64,000 nt of DNA from the NCBI GenBank assembly GCA_934183155.1, contig CAKPSB010000001.1, positions 124,001-188,000 of the forward strand. Reading direction: 5' to 3'. How positions within the stretch are numbered: position 1 is the stretch's first letter; the number at the start of each line of letters is the position of its first letter. Shown here in pieces: positions 60,816 through 64,000 of the stretch. A program made the translations under genes and the position numbers. The notes under the pieces are model-generated. The model made no database searches. It was not told the origin of the DNA and saw only the letters and a program-made list of their open reading frames with translations. This DNA comes from an uncultured Bacilli bacterium (GTDB lineage Bacteria > Bacillota_I > Bacilli_A > RF39 > UBA660).

Positions 60816-61907
60816 ATGAATAAAAAACGCATTATTTTATCAATAATAGTTTTAATGCTATTGATAACAGTAGGGATTTATAAAATAAATATTGAAACTA
60901 ATTACAAAAATAAAACGGCTGAAAAGATATCTAACCAAAACAGTACCAAAAAAACAATTAATAAAAAAGAAACCATCAATAAAAAATCAAAAAAAGAAGA
61001 AATAAAAAAGGAAAATGAAAACAAAGAAACCTCATCAGAACAATTATCAAAAGAAGAAAAACAAAACGATTTGCAAAAAAATGAAAAAAGTAGTTCACAA
61101 CAAGCAAACCAAGATAATTCACAAAAAATAAGTCAAGACAATTCACAAAAAGTAACGCAAAATAACTCACAAACTTCCCCAAGCACAGCCCACACAAAAA
61201 CTCAAGCCGAAATAAACAATGAAAAAAGGGTAAACTTAGAAAATACTTATGGCGTAAAAATAACCTATAAATCTGAAATGAATAATTATTATGTCCCAGG
61301 TTATGGATATCCAACTCAATTGACTGATGATAACCAAATAAGCAGAATACTAAATGAAATTGATACTGGTTTAAAAAAATATCCCTCAGGATTTTTCTAT
61401 GAAATAAAAAACAATTATAAACAAGTAAATTTATATTTAGTTTCTAACTTGGGAAACAGTTATTCAGGATTAACAAATAATAGTGGCTCTCAAACAATAA
61501 CCACATTAGCAACCGAAGGGTACTTATTTGAGCACACCATGCATCATGAACTCATGCATTATATAGATTGCTACTTAGCAAATAAGATAGGTGCGTGGAA
61601 TTTAGAAAACAGTATGATAAATCTAAATCCTAAAGATTTTAATTATGGAGCTGTCAATAATAACTATATTCAAAATAATAACAGCCTAGAAAACACATAT
61701 TTTTTGTCAGCTTATTCTCAGACAAGTTATATGGAAGATAGAGCAGTTCTATTTTCTGATATGATGACTAGAACTTACAAAAAATCATATTACTCGGTAA
61801 ACTGCCCAGTAAATACCAAAGCAAAATTAATAAGCAATCAGTTAAGCACATACATATCAGCAGTTCAAAGATCAACATACAAACATTGGGACAGAATGAT
61901 AGCGTAA
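60816..61907 (+). CDS. Secreted/anchored HExxH zinc metallopeptidase-like protein
   Basis: 363 aa. N-terminal membrane segment (IILSIIVLMLLITVGIY), then a Lys/Glu/Ser/Gln linker (to about 130) with NSQK repeats (QDNSQKISQDNSQKVTQNNS). The C-terminal domain has a zinc site: HHELMHYIDCY with His244-Glu245 and His248, plus Glu307 in SYMEDRAVLFSDMM as likely third ligand (gluzincin style, as in ATLF-like peptidases). The domain sits outside the membrane on a flexible stalk, so it acts on wall or extracellular proteins. Family name is a guess; the motif is clear. GGAGTGATAAT precedes the ATG. Confidence 0.75.
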   Translation: MNKKRIILSIIVLMLLITVGIYKINIETNYKNKTAEKISNQNSTKKTINKKETINKKSKKEEIKKENENKETSSEQLSKEEKQNDLQKNEKSSSQQANQDNSQKISQDNSQKVTQNNSQTSPSTAHTKTQAEINNEKRVNLENTYGVKITYKSEMNNYYVPGYGYPTQLTDDNQISRILNEIDTGLKKYPSGFFYEIKNNYKQVNLYLVSNLGNSYSGLTNNSGSQTITTLATEGYLFEHTMHHELMHYIDCYLANKIGAWNLENSMINLNPKDFNYGAVNNNYIQNNNSLENTYFLSAYSQTSYMEDRAVLFSDMMTRTYKKSYYSVNCPVNTKAKLISNQLSTYISAVQRSTYKHWDRMIA

Positions 61908-61916
61908 AATATAACT

Positions 61917-61947
61917 AAAATTATGAAATAAGTTCATAATTTTTTTA
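61917..61947 (+). terminator. Terminator after metallopeptidase gene
   Basis: AAATTATGAA (61918-61927) pairs with TTCATAATTT (61933-61942), T-run. Confidence 0.85.
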
Positions 61948-61976
61948 ATATAAAATAAAATTGTATAGGTGGTAGT

Positions 61977-62198
61977 ATGATGCTTTCCGAGATGCAGTCA
62001 AAAGACATAATAAATATATTTGATGGTAAAAAAATAGGTAACATCATCGACATATCAGTGGATAAAACTGGCAAAATAATTGAAATGATAGTTCAAAGAA
62101 AAAAATTTATTTTCTTTAGCGCTGGCACTACCAAAATCAAGTGGATTCAAATTGACAAAATTGGCAAAGATGTTATACTAGTAAATGTAAATAACTAG
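61977..62198 (+). CDS. YlmC/YmxH-family PRC-barrel protein
   Basis: 73 aa. MLSEMQSKDIINIFDGKKIG, DISVDKTGKIIEMIV and a C-terminal IKWIQIDKIGKDVILVN match the YlmC/YmxH PRC-barrel family found in spore formers; role unknown. AGGTGGTAGT precedes ATG 61977; ATG 61980 is equally possible. The next gene starts eight bases later. Confidence 0.85.
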   Translation: MMLSEMQSKDIINIFDGKKIGNIIDISVDKTGKIIEMIVQRKKFIFFSAGTTKIKWIQIDKIGKDVILVNVNN

Positions 62199-62206
62199 GA
62201 GGATTT

Positions 62207-63223
62207 ATGAAAATATTATTGCACACAGGTAAATTTAAAGAGGTTGAAAAAAGCGGCGTTGGCAGAGCCATTATTCATCAAAAAAAGGCCTTAGATCTAA
62301 TGCATATTCCATATACAACTGACCCTAATGATGATTTCGACATTGCCCACATTAATACTATTTTTCCAGAAAGTTTAATGCTAGCTAAAAAATGCAAACA
62401 AAAGGGGAAAAAAGTTATTTTTCATGCCCATTCAACCGAAGAAGATTTTAAAAACTCATTTAAACTTTCAAATGGTGTTTCTCCCTTATTTAAGCAGTGG
62501 TTAAAGCTATGCTATGGATCAGCCGATCTACTAATAACTCCAACACCATATGCCAAAAAGGTTTTAGAAAAATATAATTTAAATAAAGAGATTATTCCAA
62601 TTTCAAATGGAATAGATTTAGAATTTTTTGATAGAAAAAAAGCAAAACCCGAAGAATTCAGAAAAAAATATAATCTTTCAAATGATGACAAAGTTATTAT
62701 ATCTGTGGGTCTTTATATTGAAAGAAAAGGAATTTTAGAATTTATTGAACTTGCCAGAAGATGCCCAAATTATAAATTTATCTGGTTTGGTTATACAGCG
62801 CCCGCATTAGTTCCTGTAAAAATAAAAGAAGCTATGAAAAACAAACCAAATAATTGCTTTTTCCCAGGATATATTAAAAGTGATGAATTAAAAGATGCCT
62901 ACGCTGGATGTAATTTGTATATCTTTCCAACAAAAGAGGAAACTGAAGGCATCGTCTTACTAGAAGCTCTAGCTATGAAAGCAAGCGTATTAGTTAGCGA
63001 TATTCCAATATATGATGAATGGTTAAATGATGGTATAAATATTTATAAAGCAAAAAATGTCGATGAGTTCGAAGACAAAATAAAAAAAATAATTGAAGGA
63101 AAACTTCCAAATTTAACTGAAGAAGGATATAAAGTTGCGGCCGCTAGAGATATAAAAAAAATCGGCTATGAATTAAAAAAAGTATATGAGTATGTATTAG
63201 AAAAGGATCTCATTAACAAATAA
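62207..63223 (+). CDS. Glycosyltransferase family 4 (LafB-like, glycolipid synthesis candidate)
   Basis: 338 aa GT-B enzyme. LLHTGKFKEVEKSGVGRAIIHQ, DIAHINTIF, VIFHAHSTEEDFKNSF, LITPTPYAKKVLEKY and ISNGIDLEFF (nucleotide-sugar domain start), then ERKGILEFIELARR, FFPGYIKSDEL and PTKEETEGIVLLEALAM. It resembles enzymes that add a second sugar to glucosyl-diacylglycerol (LafB-like) in lipoteichoic-acid anchor synthesis. It may act after the GT4 at 48480, but they are far apart. AGGAGGATTT precedes the ATG. The ApbE-like gene starts four bases after its stop. Confidence 0.85.
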   Translation: MKILLHTGKFKEVEKSGVGRAIIHQKKALDLMHIPYTTDPNDDFDIAHINTIFPESLMLAKKCKQKGKKVIFHAHSTEEDFKNSFKLSNGVSPLFKQWLKLCYGSADLLITPTPYAKKVLEKYNLNKEIIPISNGIDLEFFDRKKAKPEEFRKKYNLSNDDKVIISVGLYIERKGILEFIELARRCPNYKFIWFGYTAPALVPVKIKEAMKNKPNNCFFPGYIKSDELKDAYAGCNLYIFPTKEETEGIVLLEALAMKASVLVSDIPIYDEWLNDGINIYKAKNVDEFEDKIKKIIEGKLPNLTEEGYKVAAARDIKKIGYELKKVYEYVLEKDLINK

Positions 63224-63227
63224 AAAT

Positions 63228-64000
63228 ATGAAAAAAATAATTGAAAAAAGAAACTATATAATTTTATTTGTAATAATTGTATTAATAATTTGGATTATGT
63301 TTTTTAACAAAAGAGAAATTTATCTAAAAAGTTTCAATTACTTTGACGAAACAATAACCTATAAAATATATAATAATATAGATAAAAATAAAGTAACTAA
63401 AGATATAAATGATATCTATAAAAAATATGAAAACTATAATGCAAAAATAAATAATAATATCAATGATGAAAATATTTATTCTTTAATCGAATACGGTAAA
63501 CTATTATATTATAAAACAGATGGATTAATTGATATAACAAGTGGTGATTTATTAAAGAATATGCAAAAAGGAAGAGAGTACACATTTACAAGTAAAATAG
63601 ATAAAATAGGTAAAGAAACAATAAATTATAACTTTGAAAATATAATATGTGCCTATGCTACAAATGATGTTATATACTATTTTAAGCAAAATGATATTGA
63701 TAAATATATTGTTAATGAAAATGGTGATATTAAAGTAGGTAAAAAATATAACAAAGATAAATACAAAATAAGCATTATAAACAATGAAAAACTATTATAT
63801 ATTTTAAATTTAGAAAATAAAGCCATCGCCACTAGAAAAACAAATGAATTGAAATATATGATTAATCCAAAAACAAGTAAAAAAGAGAATAAATATGATA
63901 TGCTCGTAGTAATATCAAATGATAATTTAACAGCCAATATGGTTGCCAATACCATTTATTTCATGAATAAAGAAGACGGAGAAAAATTCGCAAAACAATA
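63228..64000 (+). CDS. ApbE-like (FAD:protein FMN transferase) family protein, 3' end outside window
   Basis: 257 codons visible and open to the edge. N-terminal helix (YIILFVIIVLIIWIMFF) and then the ApbE outline: FDETITYKIYNNI, IYKKYENYNAKINN, EYGKLLYYKTDGLIDITSGD, NENGDIKVGKKYN, MINPKTSKKEN and DNLTANMVANTIYFM. ApbE attaches FMN to redox subunits outside the membrane. The GGIAKG-type FAD loop and the SGDY motif are not recognisable (NYNFENIICAYATN and ATRKTNE in those places), so it may be inactive or altered. The start overlaps no gene and a weak ribosome site is present, so it is coupled to the glycosyltransferase. Confidence 0.7.
   Translation, partial: MKKIIEKRNYIILFVIIVLIIWIMFFNKREIYLKSFNYFDETITYKIYNNIDKNKVTKDINDIYKKYENYNAKINNNINDENIYSLIEYGKLLYYKTDGLIDITSGDLLKNMQKGREYTFTSKIDKIGKETINYNFENIICAYATNDVIYYFKQNDIDKYIVNENGDIKVGKKYNKDKYKISIINNEKLLYILNLENKAIATRKTNELKYMINPKTSKKENKYDMLVVISNDNLTANMVANTIYFMNKEDGEKFAKQ

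Overview
The window comes from a low-GC, spore-forming member of the Bacillota (Firmicutes), probably an uncultured gut-type lineage. The evidence is strongly A/T-biased codons, AGGTGAT/AAGGAGG ribosome binding sites, a T-box ahead of valS, Spo0A, a three-gene ger germinant-receptor operon, a YlmC/YmxH protein, ParE/ParC and the yceD-rpmF pair. Genus-level placement is not possible from sequence alone. No tRNA, rRNA, CRISPR array, intact IS element or prophage was seen.

Layout: 1-1756 holds the end of rnhB, a small ORF, an MBL-fold hydrolase and a zinc-ribbon membrane protein. 1761-4549 is promoter, T-box and valS. 4635-5634 is a prepilin-like gene and a relative without the prepilin motif. 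5677-9368 is lepA, a 515-bp tandem duplication that doubles a small ORF and leaves hemW' and lepA' fragments, then intact hemW. 9398-12325 is an HD protein, thyA, tmk and a GDPD; 12309-14225 is a UPF0316 membrane protein, a collagen-motif protein, yceD and rpmF. 14250-20976 is the most unusual region: three large proteins that begin with the same prepilin-type anchor and the same promoter/leader but carry different ectodomains (Ig-like repeats, a thrombospondin type-1-like module, Fn3-like and beta-helix-like segments). 21121-27582 is RodA/FtsW-like, a Cys-less EIIB-like protein, a divergent pyruvate kinase, a GH31 glucosidase, a pseudouridine synthase and a ferredoxin. 27690-32121 is a tail-anchored protein and the ger operon; 32198-33367 is an rRNA methyltransferase. 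33368-38870 is a surface island with a decayed RhuM-like fragment, a giant adhesin that looks like two fused sortase substrates, and a class B sortase.

39180-64000 returns to mostly housekeeping genes: a DUF1287 protein, a CmpB-like membrane protein, clpP, a nucleoside kinase, gap, pgk, tpiA, glycosyltransferases for glycolipids, spo0A followed by two prepilin-like genes, dusB, nrnA, a Tyr/Gly-rich possible coat protein, two secreted proteins of uncertain role, parE-parC, a secreted HExxH metallopeptidase, a ymxH-type gene and a truncated ApbE-like gene at the edge.

How the parts fit: the window mixes central metabolism with a large investment in the cell surface, namely seven prepilin-type proteins plus one degenerate relative, a sortase and its substrates, glycolipid synthesis, and spore entry and exit functions. 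No pilus assembly ATPase, platform protein or prepilin peptidase lies in the window, so processing of the pilin-like proteins must rely on genes elsewhere. Many genes use very short leaders, and the recurring GGTGATNNNATG pattern places an in-frame GTG nine bases before the true start; starts were chosen accordingly.
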